A stretch of 64,000 nucleotides of DNA from positions 124,001 through 188,000 of the forward strand of contig NZ_PJRO01000004.1 in assembly GCF_002858745.1 (NCBI RefSeq), in the 5' to 3' direction. This stretch comes from Mesorhizobium loti. Its GTDB lineage: Bacteria; Pseudomonadota; Alphaproteobacteria; Rhizobiales; Rhizobiaceae. The translations under genes were made by a program, and so were the position numbers. Below the pieces are notes generated by a model. That model worked only from the letters and a program-made list of their open reading frames with translations, did no database searches and was not told the origin of the DNA. Positions 54,386 to 64,000 of this stretch are shown piece after piece. Within the stretch, counting starts at the first letter, position 1, and each line of letters begins with the position of its first letter.

Positions 54386-54440
54386 CCACGAAGCGGTGGC
54401 AAAGGCTTTGTGTTTGGGTCATGATCGCTCTTGCGGGCAG

Positions 54441-54459
54441 GATGTCAGTCAGATGTCAG
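54441..54459 (+). promoter_or_regulatory. Candidate TctD-binding direct repeat upstream of tctC
   Basis: GATGTCAG occurs twice (54441-54448 and 54452-54459) with an 11-bp period, the one-turn tandem spacing used by OmpR-family regulators. It lies 235 bases before the tctC start in the 308-base gap that otherwise shows no gene. Confidence 0.5.
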
Positions 54460-54693
54460 CTTGCTCGGTTAGCATTTCTGTCGGTTTGGCTGTTGGAGGC
54501 AGCCGGACCTGCAGGTCTGGGAGGAGAGGGGCCACAACGGCCGGTGCCGGAATGAAGGTATAGCCTTCGGCGGCAGCCATCCAAATTGCCATTCTCCCAG
54601 GGTTGTCTCGACGCGACGCGGATGTGCGGCGCGAACCAATGCGAACATGACGTCAGCCGACCCCAATGGGCTGCGTCTCAAGGGAGAGAGACC

Positions 54694-55638
54694 GTGAAGA
54701 AATTCCTTCTGGCGACCATCGTGGCGAGCGTCATGGCCATTCCGGCCTTCGCCGCCGATTACAAGATCATGGCCCCCGCGGCACCGGGCGGTGGCTGGGA
54801 TCAGACCGCGCGCTCCATGCAGACCGCGCTGCAGGACGAGAAGATTTCCAGCTCCGTGCAGGTGACCAATGTGCCGGGCGCCGCCGGAACCATCGGGCTC
54901 GCGCAATTCGTCAATCAGGCCAACGGCGATGCCTCGCAGCTGCTCGTCGGCGGCTACGTGATGGTCGGCGGCATCCTGACCAACAACTCGCCGGTGACGC
55001 TCGATCAGGTGACGCCGATCGCGCGGTTGACCGGCGAATACGAAGTGGTGGTGGTGCCAGCTGCCTCCGACATCAAGGACATGGCTGGCCTGATCGCCAA
55101 GCTGAAAGCGGATCCGGGCTCGGTCTCGTGGGGTGGTGGCTCCGCCGGTGGCACAGATCACATCACCGCGGGCCTGATCGCCAAGGCGGTCGGCGTTGAT
55201 CCGACCAAGGTCAACTACATCGCCTTCTCGGGCGGTGGCGAGGCGCTTGCCGCGCTGCTCGGCAACCAGGTCACGGTCGGCATCTCCGGTTATGGCGAAT
55301 TCTCGGAACAGGTGAAGGCCGGTACTCTGAGGCTCATCGGTATTTCCAGTGAAAAGCCGATCCCGGGCGTCGAAGCACCGACCTTCAAGGAAGCCGGTGT
55401 CGACGTCGCCATCCAGAACTGGCGCATGGTTGCCGCGGCGCCCGGCATCAGCGCCGAGCAGAAGGCTGCGATCCTTGCCGATATCGAGAAGATGGCGAAG
55501 TCTGCCGCCTGGCAGAAAATCCTGGCCGACAAGGGTTGGGAAAACACCTATCTGGCCGGTGACGAGTTCACGACGCAGCTGAAGAAGGACACCGAACTTA
55601 CAGCCGGTGTGCTCAAGGACATCGGCCTGGTCAAATGA
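54694..55638 (+). CDS. tctC: Tripartite tricarboxylate transporter binding protein (Bug family)
   Basis: 314 residues from the GTG at 54694, with AGGGAG upstream; Met codons further up lie in a non-conserved leader. A signal peptide (VKKFLLATIVASVMAIPAFA) precedes the Bug fold: KIMAPAAPGGGWDQTARSMQ at the ligand loop, then GGYVMVGGILTNNSPVTLDQ and WGGGSAGGTDHITAGLIAKA. It captures tricarboxylates such as citrate, or related acids, in the periplasm for TctAB. Its stop overlaps the tctB start. Confidence 0.93.
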   Translation: MKKFLLATIVASVMAIPAFAADYKIMAPAAPGGGWDQTARSMQTALQDEKISSSVQVTNVPGAAGTIGLAQFVNQANGDASQLLVGGYVMVGGILTNNSPVTLDQVTPIARLTGEYEVVVVPAASDIKDMAGLIAKLKADPGSVSWGGGSAGGTDHITAGLIAKAVGVDPTKVNYIAFSGGGEALAALLGNQVTVGISGYGEFSEQVKAGTLRLIGISSEKPIPGVEAPTFKEAGVDVAIQNWRMVAAAPGISAEQKAAILADIEKMAKSAAWQKILADKGWENTYLAGDEFTTQLKKDTELTAGVLKDIGLVK

Positions 55639-56123
55639 GCGAAAACGCTTCCAAACAGATCTCGCGCCGCCCCGATTGGGCGGCGCTTGCCATTGCTGTC
55701 GCGCTGGCCGTTGTGGCGATTGTGGTTGTGTGGTCGACTGCACGGCAGACCGGCGCCGCGAGCTATGCCCGTATCGGTCCGACCACCTTTCCTTATGTGA
55801 TCGCGGCGGTTTTCTTCATCCTGGCGATCTGGACGGCAGTCGAGGGCTGGCGTGGCGATTTCCCGGAGCGCGGACGGCAGCAGATCAGCCCGATCCTTTG
55901 GATCGTTGGCGGCCTGGCGGCGCAAATGCTGCTTTTGAAGATCGCCGGGTTCTCGATCGCCACCGGCCTTCTGTTCGCGGCCACGGCGCGAGCCTTCGGC
56001 AGGGGGCCGTTGTGGAAGACAATCCCGCTCGGCATCGTTCTTGCCTACGTCATCTGGGTGATCTTCTCGCGTGGCCTTTCGCTTTCGCTGCCGGCCGGCC
56101 CACTCGAACACCTTTTGTTTTGA
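55635..56123 (+). CDS. tctB: Tripartite tricarboxylate transporter small membrane subunit
   Basis: 162 residues with four to five membrane spans (ALAIAVALAVVAIVVVWSTA first; FPYVIAAVFFILAIWTAVEG next). The length and the GRGPLWKTIPLGIVLAYVIW loop match TctB. It forms the membrane complex with TctA. It overlaps tctC by four bases (ATGA) and ends 22 bases before tctA, so the three are one unit. Confidence 0.9.
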   Translation: MSENASKQISRRPDWAALAIAVALAVVAIVVVWSTARQTGAASYARIGPTTFPYVIAAVFFILAIWTAVEGWRGDFPERGRQQISPILWIVGGLAAQMLLLKIAGFSIATGLLFAATARAFGRGPLWKTIPLGIVLAYVIWVIFSRGLSLSLPAGPLEHLLF

Positions 56124-56145
56124 GCGGAACTAGGGGACGAGGCCC

Positions 56146-57660
56146 ATGACGACGTTCGAACTTCTGGCGCACGGGCTTGTGGTCGCCCTGCAGCCGATGA
56201 ATTTGCTTTACGCGCTGATCGGCGTGACCCTGGGCACCGCTGTGGGTGTCCTGCCGGGCATCGGCCCGGCGCTGACAGTCGCACTGCTCCTGCCGGTCAC
56301 TTACAAACTCGACCCGGCGGGCTCACTCATCATGTTCGCTGGCATCTACTATGGCGGCATGTATGGCGGCTCGACCACGTCGATCCTGCTCAATACACCG
56401 GGCGAGAGTTCTTCGATCGTGACTGCGCTCGAAGGCAACAAGATGGCTCGCGCGGGGCGCGGCGGTCCAGCACTCGCCACTGCCGCCATCGGATCTTTCG
56501 TTGCCGGCCTGATCGCCACCATCGGCCTCGCCTTCATCGCGCCGGCAGTGGTGAAATTGGCGCTTTCTTTCGGTCCTGCGGAATATTTCGGGCTGATGGT
56601 GCTCGCCTTCATGACCGTGTCGGCCGCTTTTGGCGAATCAACGTTGCGCGGGCTGACCTCGCTTTTCATCGGCCTGCTGCTTGGCCTGATCGGCATCGAC
56701 CTGCAGACCGGCCAGGCGCGGCTTGCTTTCGGCATCCCGGATCTGCTCGACGGCGTCGAGGTGACGACGCTGGCCGTCGCGCTCTTTGCGATCGGCGAGG
56801 CGCTGTCCGTTGCCGCCGCCAAGGGAGGCGATTCGACCATCCAGGCGATCAAGGGGTCGGTGTGGATGACGCGCGAGGACTGGCGCCGATCTTGGAAACC
56901 GTGGCTGCGTGGTACGGCGATCGGCTTCCCCATCGGCGCCATGCCGGCAGGTGGTGCGGAGATCGGCACTTTCCTGTCCTATTCGGTGGAAAGGCAACTG
57001 GCGGAAAAGCCGGAGGAATTCGGCAAAGGCGCCATCGAGGGCGTCGCTGGTCCCGAGGCCGCCAACAATGCTTCCGCGGCGGGCACGCTCGTGCCGCTAT
57101 TGACGCTCGGTCTGCCCACGACGGCAACCGCGGCCATTATGCTGGCCGGTTTCCAGCAATTCGGCCTGCAGCCGGGACCATTGCTGTTTACCAGCAATCC
57201 GCAACTGGTCTGGGGGCTGATCGCGAGCCTGCTGGTGGCCAACCTGATGCTTCTGGTGCTGAACCTGCCCTTGATCGGGCTGTGGGTGAAGCTGCTCACC
57301 ATTCCGACGCCATGGCTCTACGCAGGCATCCTGATGTTCGCGACGCTCGGCACCATCGGCGCCAATCCGTCGACCTTCGAACTCGGAATGCTGTTGGCTT
57401 TCGGCCTGCTCGGCTACGGCCTGCGGCGCTTCCATTATCCGATTGCGCCGGTGGTGGTTGGATTGATCCTGGGGCCGCTGGCCGAACAGCAATTGCGCCG
57501 TGCGGTCGCCATCAGCCAGGGCGATCCTTCGGTGCTGTTCCATTCGTGGATTGCGGTCGGGCTGTGGGTGCTCGCGGTTGCAGCGGTTCTGGTGCCGCTT
57601 TACCTGCGTTGGCGAGGTAAGGATCAGGTCCTGTCGCAGTTGGGCGGCGACAGCGATTGA
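56146..57660 (+). CDS. tctA: Tripartite tricarboxylate transporter large membrane subunit
   Basis: 504 residues with about twelve membrane spans. The family hallmarks [20 protein letters not shown] and [20 protein letters not shown] near the N-terminus recur in a second half as [20 protein letters not shown] with [12 protein letters not shown]. It is the sodium- or proton-coupled translocating subunit for tricarboxylates, fed by TctC. A strong hairpin lies 51 bases after its stop. Confidence 0.94.
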   Translation: MTTFELLAHGLVVALQPMNLLYALIGVTLGTAVGVLPGIGPALTVALLLPVTYKLDPAGSLIMFAGIYYGGMYGGSTTSILLNTPGESSSIVTALEGNKMARAGRGGPALATAAIGSFVAGLIATIGLAFIAPAVVKLALSFGPAEYFGLMVLAFMTVSAAFGESTLRGLTSLFIGLLLGLIGIDLQTGQARLAFGIPDLLDGVEVTTLAVALFAIGEALSVAAAKGGDSTIQAIKGSVWMTREDWRRSWKPWLRGTAIGFPIGAMPAGGAEIGTFLSYSVERQLAEKPEEFGKGAIEGVAGPEAANNASAAGTLVPLLTLGLPTTATAAIMLAGFQQFGLQPGPLLFTSNPQLVWGLIASLLVANLMLLVLNLPLIGLWVKLLTIPTPWLYAGILMFATLGTIGANPSTFELGMLLAFGLLGYGLRRFHYPIAPVVVGLILGPLAEQQLRRAVAISQGDPSVLFHSWIAVGLWVLAVAAVLVPLYLRWRGKDQVLSQLGGDSD

Positions 57661-57710
57661 ACCGACTTCTGTAAACGGTGGCACAAGGTCCGCCGGTTCG
57701 GAACTATCGG

Positions 57711-57732
57711 AGCGGAGGCTCAGGCCTCCGCT
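57711..57732. terminator. Intrinsic terminator between tctA and the DUF1127-like gene
   Basis: AGCGGAGGC-TCAG-GCCTCCGCT is followed by TTGTATTT on the plus strand. It stops the tct operon and, by symmetry, could also stop the convergent small gene. Confidence 0.82.
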
Positions 57733-57738
57733 TTGTAT

Positions 57739-57909
57739 TTAGATACGACGGATCTTGGCGAACTCGACCGGGTCGATGCCGAGGCGACGAAGGTCGTTGC
57801 CCTTGGGGGCACGATTGCCTTCCACGGCACCGGCCGCATGGATCGCGCTGCCGACGATGTCGATCAGGTTGCGGATCGCGGTTCTGCTGGTACGCACGTT
57901 TTGCTCCAT
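57739..57909 (-). CDS. Small DUF1127-like protein (56 residues)
   Basis: A complete short gene, ATG at 57909 with a GGAG-containing site just upstream, TAA at 57739. The protein starts MEQNVRTSRTAIRNL and ends LRRLGIDPVEFAKIRRI, the Arg-rich C-terminal pattern of DUF1127-like rhizobial small proteins. It is about the same size class as the DUF1127 protein at 1129 but more divergent. The third-base GC bias agrees with real coding. The function is unknown. Confidence 0.65.
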   Translation of the reverse strand: MEQNVRTSRTAIRNLIDIVGSAIHAAGAVEGNRAPKGNDLRRLGIDPVEFAKIRRI

Positions 57910-58043
57910 TTCTCCGGCGCAACTCTTTTGTTGCGCTGCACAAAAAGTAGGGAGCCGGTGGACGGTCTAACAGGGCTTTGATGGCAAAGCTGCCATGCAC
58001 AACACGCATGGATGGGGAAATCGCTGCCAATTTCCTGCCAGCC

Positions 58044-58071
58044 TTGCATTTCACTGCCGCCATTGTTATAT
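58044..58071 (+). promoter_or_regulatory. Candidate promoter of the rimP-nusA-infB operon
   Basis: TTGCAT (58044-58049), a 16-base spacer and TTATAT (58066-58071) resemble a sigma-70-type promoter. Transcription would start near 58078, giving a leader of about 95 bases before rimP that begins just ahead of a terminator-like hairpin. Confidence 0.45.
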
Positions 58072-58101
58072 CGGCATCAAATTCTTGGTCGGTATGACGA
58101 A

Positions 58102-58131
58102 GAGTGGGTCCATCCGGTCCCGCTCTTTTTT
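58102..58131 (+). terminator. Terminator-like hairpin in the rimP leader (possible attenuator)
   Basis: GAGTGGGTCC-ATCC-GGTCCCGCTC (one mismatch and one G-U pair) is followed by six T residues, 42 bases before the rimP start and downstream of the candidate promoter. An intrinsic terminator here would act inside the leader, as in attenuation. Confidence 0.6.
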
Positions 58132-58172
58132 GTTACCGGCCGTCGCCAAGAGATTCGAGCAGCGGACACCGG

Positions 58173-58790
58173 ATGACTTCAAGCCAGGCCGATAGCGACG
58201 ACCGTATCATCCGCGAGAGCGGTATCGATGCACGCATCGCCATCATCGTTGAGCCGGTGCTGCGCGGCATGGGCTTCCGCCTCGTGCGGGTGCGCCTGTC
58301 CGGTCAACACGGCCTTACGTTGCAGATCATGGCCGAACGCGAAGACGGCACCATGTCCGTCGAGGATTGCGAAGAAGTCAGCCGTGCGGTTTCGCCGGCG
58401 CTTGATGTCGACGATCCCATCGAGAAGGCGTATCATCTGGAAGTGTCTTCGCCCGGGATCGACCGGCCGCTGGTTCGCACGTCGGATTTTGTTGCCTGGG
58501 CCGGTCACCTGGTCAAGCTGGAGACGTCGGTTCTCATTACCGACCGCAAGCGCTTCAAGGGCAAGATCGCGGAAGCTGATGCTGATGGTATCCTGCTGGA
58601 GCGCGACAAGGCGGCTTATGGTGAGGAGCCGACGGTACGCATTCCTTATGAAGCGATCGCCGAAGCTCACCTCGTGCTGACCGACGATTTGATCCGCGAA
58701 GCCTTGTCGAAGGACAACAGGGCGCGCAAGGAAGCCAAGAAACACCGCGGCGACGCTGACGCCGCAGAAGAAACCGAAGCTGAGAAGTGA
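58173..58790 (+). CDS. rimP: Ribosome maturation factor RimP
   Basis: 205 residues from the ATG at 58173. RimP two-domain structure: the N-terminal region [20 protein letters not shown], then the [20 protein letters not shown] helix, [20 protein letters not shown] and the C-terminal SH3-like domain, followed by an acidic/Lys-rich tail. It is needed for 30S subunit assembly. Its stop is four bases from an alternative upstream Met of nusA, so rimP and nusA are in one operon. Confidence 0.93.
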   Translation: MTSSQADSDDRIIRESGIDARIAIIVEPVLRGMGFRLVRVRLSGQHGLTLQIMAEREDGTMSVEDCEEVSRAVSPALDVDDPIEKAYHLEVSSPGIDRPLVRTSDFVAWAGHLVKLETSVLITDRKRFKGKIAEADADGILLERDKAAYGEEPTVRIPYEAIAEAHLVLTDDLIREALSKDNRARKEAKKHRGDADAAEETEAEK

Positions 58791-58834
58791 ATGAGCGGCC
58801 GCCGGCTAGGGTGGCGCTGTTCAGGGAGACTAAG

Positions 58835-60427
58835 ATGGTTGTAAGCGCCAACAGGCTCGAACTCCTGCAGATTGCAGACGCAGTCGCGCGCGAAAAGTCG
58901 ATCGACAAGTCGATCGTGATCGCTGCCATGGCCGACGCGATCCAGAAGGCTGCGCGCTCGCGTTATGGTCAGGAGACCAACATCCGCGCCGACATCAACC
59001 CGACCACGGGCGAGATGAAGCTGCAGCGCCTGATGGAAGTGGTCGACAACGTCGAGGACTATGCCACGCAGATTGCGCTGTTTTCCGCACGTGAGCGTAA
59101 CCCCGATGCGCAGCTCGGCGACTTCATTGCTGAACAGCTGCCGCCGATGGATTTCGGCCGCATTGCCGCGCAGTCGGCCAAGCAGGTCATCGTGCAGAAG
59201 GTGCGCGAGGCCGAGCGTGATCGCCAGTACGACGAGTACAAGGATCGCATCGGCGAGATCGTCAACGGCACGGTAAAGCGCGTCGAATATGGCAACGTCA
59301 TCGTCGATCTCGGCCGTGGTGAGGCGATCATCCGCCGCGACGAGCTGATCCCTCGCGAAAACTACAAGTATGGCGATCGTGTCCGCGCCTATGTCTATGA
59401 CGTGCGTCGCGAGCAGCGTGGCCCGCAGATATTCCTGTCTCGTACGCATCCGCAGTTCATGGCGAAGCTCTTCACCATGGAAGTGCCGGAAATCTATGAC
59501 GGCATCATCGAGATCAAGTCGGTCGCTCGTGATCCGGGCTCGCGCGCCAAGATCGCGGTCATCAGCCGCGATTCCTCGATCGACCCGGTCGGCGCCTGCG
59601 TTGGTATGCGCGGTTCCCGCGTCCAGGCCGTCGTTGGCGAGTTGCAGGGCGAAAAGATCGACATCATTCCGTGGTCGCCTTCGGCCGCGTCCTTCATCGT
59701 CAATGCCTTGCAGCCGGCGGAAGTCGCCAAGGTGGTGCTGGACGAGGATGCGGAGCGCATCGAAGTGGTGGTGCCTGACGACCAGCTGTCGCTGGCCATC
59801 GGCCGTCGCGGCCAGAACGTGCGCCTTGCCTCGCAGCTGACCGGGTGGGACATCGACATTCTGACCGAGCAGGAAGAAAGCGAACGTCGCCAGAAGGAAT
59901 TCATCGAACGTTCCAACCTGTTCATGGAAGCCCTCGACGTCGACGAGATGGTCGGCCAGGTGCTGGCCTCGGAAGGTTTCACCTCGGTTGAAGAAGTGGC
60001 CTATGTCGACGCCGGTGAGATCTCCTCGATCGACGGTTTCGATGAAGACACCGCGACCGAGATCCAGAATCGCGCTCGCGAACATCTGGAGAAGGTCGAG
60101 GGCGAACACGACGATGCCCGCAAGAAGCTGGGCGTTCAGGACGAACTGCGCGAAATCCCGGGCGTAACCACCGCCATGATGGTGACGCTGGGCGAAGACG
60201 GTGTGAAAACCATCGAGGACTTCGCCGGTTACGCAGCAGACGATCTCGTCGGCTGGAAAGAGCGCAAGGACGGCGAAACCAAAGTATTCCCGGGCGTGCT
60301 TGCCGCGCACGGTGTTTCCAAGACTGAAGCTGAGCAGATGGTTCTGGCGGCGCGCCTCAAGGCTGGTTGGATTTCCGAAGAGGAAATCCAGGCCGAGGAC
60401 GTTGAAGCCGAAACCACCGGCGCTTGA
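58835..60427 (+). CDS. nusA: Transcription termination/antitermination protein NusA
   Basis: 530 residues from the ATG at 58835, with GGGAG upstream; an in-frame start at 58787 would add 16 poorly conserved residues. The N-terminal RNA-polymerase-binding domain starts [20 protein letters not shown]. The S1 domain covers about 135-200, and two KH domains lie at about 230-345 ([40 protein letters not shown]). Two C-terminal acidic helical repeats follow. It modulates pausing, termination and antitermination, and its operon contains rimP and infB, as usual. Confidence 0.96.
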   Translation: MVVSANRLELLQIADAVAREKSIDKSIVIAAMADAIQKAARSRYGQETNIRADINPTTGEMKLQRLMEVVDNVEDYATQIALFSARERNPDAQLGDFIAEQLPPMDFGRIAAQSAKQVIVQKVREAERDRQYDEYKDRIGEIVNGTVKRVEYGNVIVDLGRGEAIIRRDELIPRENYKYGDRVRAYVYDVRREQRGPQIFLSRTHPQFMAKLFTMEVPEIYDGIIEIKSVARDPGSRAKIAVISRDSSIDPVGACVGMRGSRVQAVVGELQGEKIDIIPWSPSAASFIVNALQPAEVAKVVLDEDAERIEVVVPDDQLSLAIGRRGQNVRLASQLTGWDIDILTEQEESERRQKEFIERSNLFMEALDVDEMVGQVLASEGFTSVEEVAYVDAGEISSIDGFDEDTATEIQNRAREHLEKVEGEHDDARKKLGVQDELREIPGVTTAMMVTLGEDGVKTIEDFAGYAADDLVGWKERKDGETKVFPGVLAAHGVSKTEAEQMVLAARLKAGWISEEEIQAEDVEAETTGA

Positions 60428-60450
60428 AATGAGACTGGCCGGAGTACCCT

Positions 60451-61110
60451 TTGTCCGAGATGAACGATCGCACCTGCATCGTCACAAGGAAGACCGCCGA
60501 AACGGATGATCTGATCCGTTTCGTCGTCGGTCCGGATTCGGCCGTCGTTCCCGACCTCAAAAGGTCGCTGCCTGGTCGGGGTTGCTGGGTTGGCGCCGAC
60601 CGCGCAACTGTCGACAAGGCCTCCGCCAAGGGCCATTTTGCCCGCGCGTTCAAGAAGCAGGTCATCGTTCCGCCGGAACTCGGCGCAATGGTCGAAGGCC
60701 TGTTCATGCGCTCGGCTCTGGGCGCGCTCGGGCTCGCCCGCAAGGCCGGCGCGGTTGCGCTGGGTGCGGCTAAGGTCGATAGTGTCGTACGCTCAGGCAA
60801 GGCGGCACTTGTCCTGCACGCTTTCGAAGCCTCCGAGGACGGAGTGCGCAAGATCACCCAGGCACGCCGGGCTACCGCCCATCTCGGTGGCCCCTCCATT
60901 CCCGCATACAAACTTTTCGCGGAAGCGGATTTGGGTTTGGCATTGGGGGGGACAAATGTGATACATGCTGCCGTTCTCGCGGGCGACGCGGGTAAGGCGG
61001 CCGTGAAGCGCATGGTTGCGCTCGACCGTTACCGGGGCGGTTCCCCGGACGATCTGGCAATGATTGCGGCTGTTGCCGGCGATGATGATGCCGCAGAGGA
61101 TATGGAATGA
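60451..61110 (+). CDS. YlxR (DUF448)-L7Ae-type RNA-binding fusion protein
   Basis: 219 residues; it starts at a TTG with GGAG five bases upstream, or at an ATG nine bases later. The N-terminal part is YlxR-like ([32 protein letters not shown]). The C-terminal part (about 85-180) is an L7Ae/ribosomal L30e-like domain ([20 protein letters not shown]). This fusion is the standard alphaproteobacterial gene between nusA and infB. It is presumed to bind RNA, but the target is unsettled. Its stop overlaps infB. Confidence 0.88.
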   Translation: MSEMNDRTCIVTRKTAETDDLIRFVVGPDSAVVPDLKRSLPGRGCWVGADRATVDKASAKGHFARAFKKQVIVPPELGAMVEGLFMRSALGALGLARKAGAVALGAAKVDSVVRSGKAALVLHAFEASEDGVRKITQARRATAHLGGPSIPAYKLFAEADLGLALGGTNVIHAAVLAGDAGKAAVKRMVALDRYRGGSPDDLAMIAAVAGDDDAAEDME

Positions 61111-63773
61111 GCGATACGAATTCGGGCGATGACAAGACGTTGAGTGTTACGCCGAAGAAGACATTGACGCTGAAGCGCCCGGGCATCGAGCAGAGCACGG
61201 TGCGTCAGAATTTCTCGCACGGACGCACCAAGTCGGTCGTCGTCGAGACCAAGCGCAAGTTCGTGAAGCCAGGAGAGCAGGCGGCACCGGTCGCGCCATC
61301 GGTGTTCACGCCGAAGCCGGCTACGCCTCAGCCGCAACCTCAGCCTCAGTCGCAAGCTCAACCTCAGTCGCAACCTCAGGCTCAGCCTCAGGTTCAGGCC
61401 CCGCCGCAACCTCGGCCGCAGCAGGCCGCTCCGGTTGTGCAGGAGCAGCGTCGCCCGACGCCGCCGCCTCAGCCGGATCGCGGTGGCATGGTGCTGAACG
61501 AATTGTCGCGTGGCGAGATGGAAGCCCGCCGCCGGGCGCTCGAGGGCTCGCAGGCGCGCGAAATCGAAGATCGCCAGCGCGCCACCGAGGATGCTAGGCG
61601 CCGTGCCGAGGAAGAAGAGCGCCGCAAGCGCGAGCGTGAGGATTCCGCACGCCGTCAAGCCGAGGAAGAGGCTCGCATCAAGGCTGAGGCCGAGGGTCGC
61701 CGCCGCGCAGAGGAAGAAGCGCGCCGCCGTGCGCCGCAGACCGCCGAACAGGTGGCTGCCGAGGAAGAAGAAGCCAAGCCGCGCGGTCGCAGTGGTGCTG
61801 GTTCGGCGTTACCGCCGCGCCGTCTCGTGACGCCTGAGCTGGCGAAACCAGCCAAGCCGACCAAGGCCGAGGAAGACCGGCGTCGCGGCAAGCTGACGCT
61901 CAACACGGCGACATCTTCCGAGGATGGCGATGCCCGTGCGCGGTCACTGTCGGCCATGCGTCGTCGCCAGGAGAAGTTCAAGCGTGCGCTGCACAACGAG
62001 CCGCGCGAGAAGGTCGTACGCGAAGTGACTTTGCCAGAAACCATTACGATCCAGGAACTGGCGCAGCGCATGTCCGAACGTGCGGTGGACGTGGTCAAGT
62101 ATTTCATGAAGCAGGGCCAGATCCTGAAGCCTGGCGATGTCATCGACGCTGACACGGCAGAACTGGTGGCTTCGGAATTCGGCCACACCGTCAAGCGTGT
62201 CGCCGAATCGGACATTGAGGAAGGTTTGTTCAACATCGCCGACCGCGACGAGGATCTCGAATCGCGCCCGCCGGTGGTAACCATCATGGGCCACGTCGAC
62301 CACGGCAAGACTTCGCTGCTCGATGCCTTGCGTCACGCCAATGTGGTGTCCGGTGAAGCCGGTGGCATCACCCAGCATATCGGCGCCTATCAGGTCGAGA
62401 AGGACGGTCAGAAGATCACCTTCATCGACACACCTGGCCACGCAGCCTTCACGGCGATGCGCGCCCGTGGCGCACAGGCCACCGATATCGCAATCCTGGT
62501 GGTTGCTGCCGATGACAGCGTGATGCCGCAGACGATTGAGTCGATCAGCCATGCCAAGGCGGCTGGCGTTCCAATCATCGTGGCCATCAACAAGGTCGAC
62601 AAGCCGTCCGCGGACCCGCAGAAGGTCCGTACGCAGCTCCTGCAGCACGAAGTGTTCGTCGAATCGATGGGCGGTGAAGTGCTCGACGTCGAAGTGTCGG
62701 CCAAGACCGGTGCAGGTCTCGACAAACTGTTGGAAGCCATTCTGCTGCAGTCCGAAATCCTTGACCTCAAGGCCAATCCGGACCGCACAGCGGAAGGCGT
62801 GGTCATCGAAGCTCGCCTCGACAAGGGACGTGGTCCGGTTGCCACCGTACTGGTGCAGACCGGCACGCTGATGCCGGGCGAAATCCTTGTTGCCGGCAAC
62901 GAATGGGGCCGTGTCCGCGCGCTGGTCAACGACCGCGGCGAGCAGGTCAAGGAAGCGCCGCCGGCCATGCCGGTGGAAATCCTCGGCCTGCAGGGCACGC
63001 CGCAGGCTGGTGACCGTTTCGCGGTCGTCAATAACGAGGCGCGCGCTCGCGAGATCACCGAGTATCGTCAGCGTCTGGCCCGCGACAAGGCGGTTGCCAA
63101 GCATGCAACCCAGCGTGGCTCGCTGGAACAGATGATGTCGCAGTTGCAGGCGAGCGGGCTGAAGGAATTCCCGCTCATCATCAAGGGCGACGTGCAGGGT
63201 TCCATCGAAGCGATCGTGGCGGCATTGGATAAGCTCGGCACCGACGAGGTTCGTGCCCGCATCGTCCATGCTGGTGCTGGCGCTATCACCGAAAGCGATG
63301 TCACCCTGGCCGAAACCTCGGGCGCGGCGATCATCGGCTTCAACGTCCGCGCCAATGTGCAGGCAAGGGCGGCCGCCGAGCATGCCGGCATCGAGATCCG
63401 TTATTACAACATCATCTACAACCTGGTGGATGACGTTAAGGATGCGATGTCGGGCCTGCTTTCGCCGGAGCGCCGCGAAACCTTCCTTGGCAATGCGGAG
63501 ATCCTCGAGGTCTTCCACATCACCAAGACTGGCAAGGTCGCAGGTTGCCGTGTCACGGAAGGCCGCGTCGAGCGCGGCGCCGGTGTGCGCCTGATCCGCG
63601 ACAACGTGGTCATCCACGAAGGGACGCTGAAGACGCTGAAGCGGTTCAAGGACGAAGTTCCGGAAGTGCCGGTCGGCCAGGAATGCGGCATGGCCTTCCA
63701 GAACTACGAAAACATTCTGGCTGGCGATATCATCGAGTGCTTCCGCGTCGAGATGGTGACCAGGAAGCTCTAG
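61107..63773 (+). CDS. infB: Translation initiation factor IF-2
   Basis: 888 residues. A long N-terminal extension contains an unusual Gln/Pro-rich run at about residues 70-115 and an Ala/Glu/Arg-rich charged helix to about 215. The IF2-N domain follows ([20 protein letters not shown]). The G domain starts near residue 391 with [31 protein letters not shown] and [13 protein letters not shown] are G3 and G4. Domains II, III and the fMet-binding C-terminal domain are complete. It delivers initiator tRNA to the 30S subunit. Its start overlaps the ylxR stop by four bases. Confidence 0.97.
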   Translation: MSDTNSGDDKTLSVTPKKTLTLKRPGIEQSTVRQNFSHGRTKSVVVETKRKFVKPGEQAAPVAPSVFTPKPATPQPQPQPQSQAQPQSQPQAQPQVQAPPQPRPQQAAPVVQEQRRPTPPPQPDRGGMVLNELSRGEMEARRRALEGSQAREIEDRQRATEDARRRAEEEERRKREREDSARRQAEEEARIKAEAEGRRRAEEEARRRAPQTAEQVAAEEEEAKPRGRSGAGSALPPRRLVTPELAKPAKPTKAEEDRRRGKLTLNTATSSEDGDARARSLSAMRRRQEKFKRALHNEPREKVVREVTLPETITIQELAQRMSERAVDVVKYFMKQGQILKPGDVIDADTAELVASEFGHTVKRVAESDIEEGLFNIADRDEDLESRPPVVTIMGHVDHGKTSLLDALRHANVVSGEAGGITQHIGAYQVEKDGQKITFIDTPGHAAFTAMRARGAQATDIAILVVAADDSVMPQTIESISHAKAAGVPIIVAINKVDKPSADPQKVRTQLLQHEVFVESMGGEVLDVEVSAKTGAGLDKLLEAILLQSEILDLKANPDRTAEGVVIEARLDKGRGPVATVLVQTGTLMPGEILVAGNEWGRVRALVNDRGEQVKEAPPAMPVEILGLQGTPQAGDRFAVVNNEARAREITEYRQRLARDKAVAKHATQRGSLEQMMSQLQASGLKEFPLIIKGDVQGSIEAIVAALDKLGTDEVRARIVHAGAGAITESDVTLAETSGAAIIGFNVRANVQARAAAEHAGIEIRYYNIIYNLVDDVKDAMSGLLSPERRETFLGNAEILEVFHITKTGKVAGCRVTEGRVERGAGVRLIRDNVVIHEGTLKTLKRFKDEVPEVPVGQECGMAFQNYENILAGDIIECFRVEMVTRKL

Positions 63774-63856
63774 GAAACTGGCGAAAATGGGAGAGTGGCT
63801 TGAGCCGCTCTCCTTTGAAGACAACCGTGGCTGCGGTCCTACTCCGCAAACGGGCT

Positions 63857-63959
63857 TGAGCAATTCCAGCAAAAGCGCACAGCGATTTTGCGTCCGGAAT
63901 TGCGAAAAAACAAAGAGTTAGAGTGTTTTCGCGTATCCGAAAAAGCGGAAACGCTCTAA
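63857..63959. repeat. Palindromic intergenic element, copy 7 (type A)
   Basis: TGAGCAATTCCAGCAAAAGC runs to AAGCGGAAACGCTCTAA; the terminal hairpin is extended by a TCGCGTATCCG spacer. It lies 83 bases after infB. The rest of the window to 64000 shows no gene. Confidence 0.85.
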
Positions 63960-64000
63960 GTTGGCTTATGTCCGGGGTTACCCGCATTGACCTGCCTAAG

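Noticed and set aside
58008..58097. A 29-codon frame just before the rimP leader hairpin, possible leader peptide
   Set aside because: The candidate promoter -10 lies within it, so it would not be transcribed from its start; no regulatory codon run is visible.
58667..60310. 547-residue minus-strand frame opposite nusA
   Set aside because: A shadow of nusA with a typical GC-rich antisense composition.

Overview
The window is a high-GC chromosomal segment of an alphaproteobacterium, most likely a Mesorhizobium/Aminobacter-type member of the Hyphomicrobiales (inference). The case rests on a rhizobial housekeeping order (tsaB-rimI-plsC-miaB-phoH-ybeY-corC ... lnt-praR-like-metK-trmB ... rimP-nusA-ylxR-infB), an MbfA ferritin-like iron exporter behind a perfect Irr-type ICE palindrome, DUF1127 proteins, a Tat-exported PhoX and rhizobial intergenic palindromic repeats. 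I found no rRNA, tRNA, CRISPR array or complete insertion sequence.

Layout. 1-5.2 kb: end of a SUKH-domain gene, an ArsR-type regulator, a DUF1127 protein, an overlapping trio (NIPSNAP, alpha/beta hydrolase, ABM monooxygenase-like), mbfA and small conserved genes. 5.4-12.5 kb: a threonine dehydratase-like enzyme, an HlyD/ABC exporter operon headed by a CecR-like TetR regulator with a 22-bp operator, and a divergent LysR/MFS pair. 12.6-19.5 kb: a CYTH-CHAD pair, an ECF41 sigma operon with its own predicted promoter, a SulP transporter, and PAP2 and SMR-like membrane proteins. 19.7-30 kb: PhoX, a flavin monooxygenase, an MprF-like aminoacyltransferase domain, an ABC-2 exporter, a secreted MsrA, an MXKDX-repeat protein, DUF1223 and a TadG-like protein. 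30.1-31.9 kb: lepA.

32.0-34.1 kb: an AT-rich island on the minus strand. Six tightly packed, mostly overlapping genes encode a winged-HTH protein, four small HTH proteins (three clearly alike, the fourth sigma-region-4-like) and a 307-residue protein of unknown function. I recognise no named system here, and it is the best candidate in the window for something undescribed.

34.5-51 kb: a small lipoprotein, a hydantoinase/oxoprolinase, malate synthase G (glcB), then the conserved tRNA-modification, ribosome and envelope genes, interrupted by an ArsR/SRPBCC pair. 51.1-57.7 kb: a TctDE two-component system, a PgtC-like binding protein and the tripartite tricarboxylate transporter TctCBA. 57.7-64 kb: a 56-residue DUF1127-like gene, a leader with a terminator-like hairpin, and the rimP-nusA-ylxR-infB operon.

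Seven copies of a roughly 95-bp palindromic element are scattered through the window. At three genes the element's terminal TAG is the stop codon, and an unrelated 23-bp inverted-repeat element does the same for the HlyD gene.
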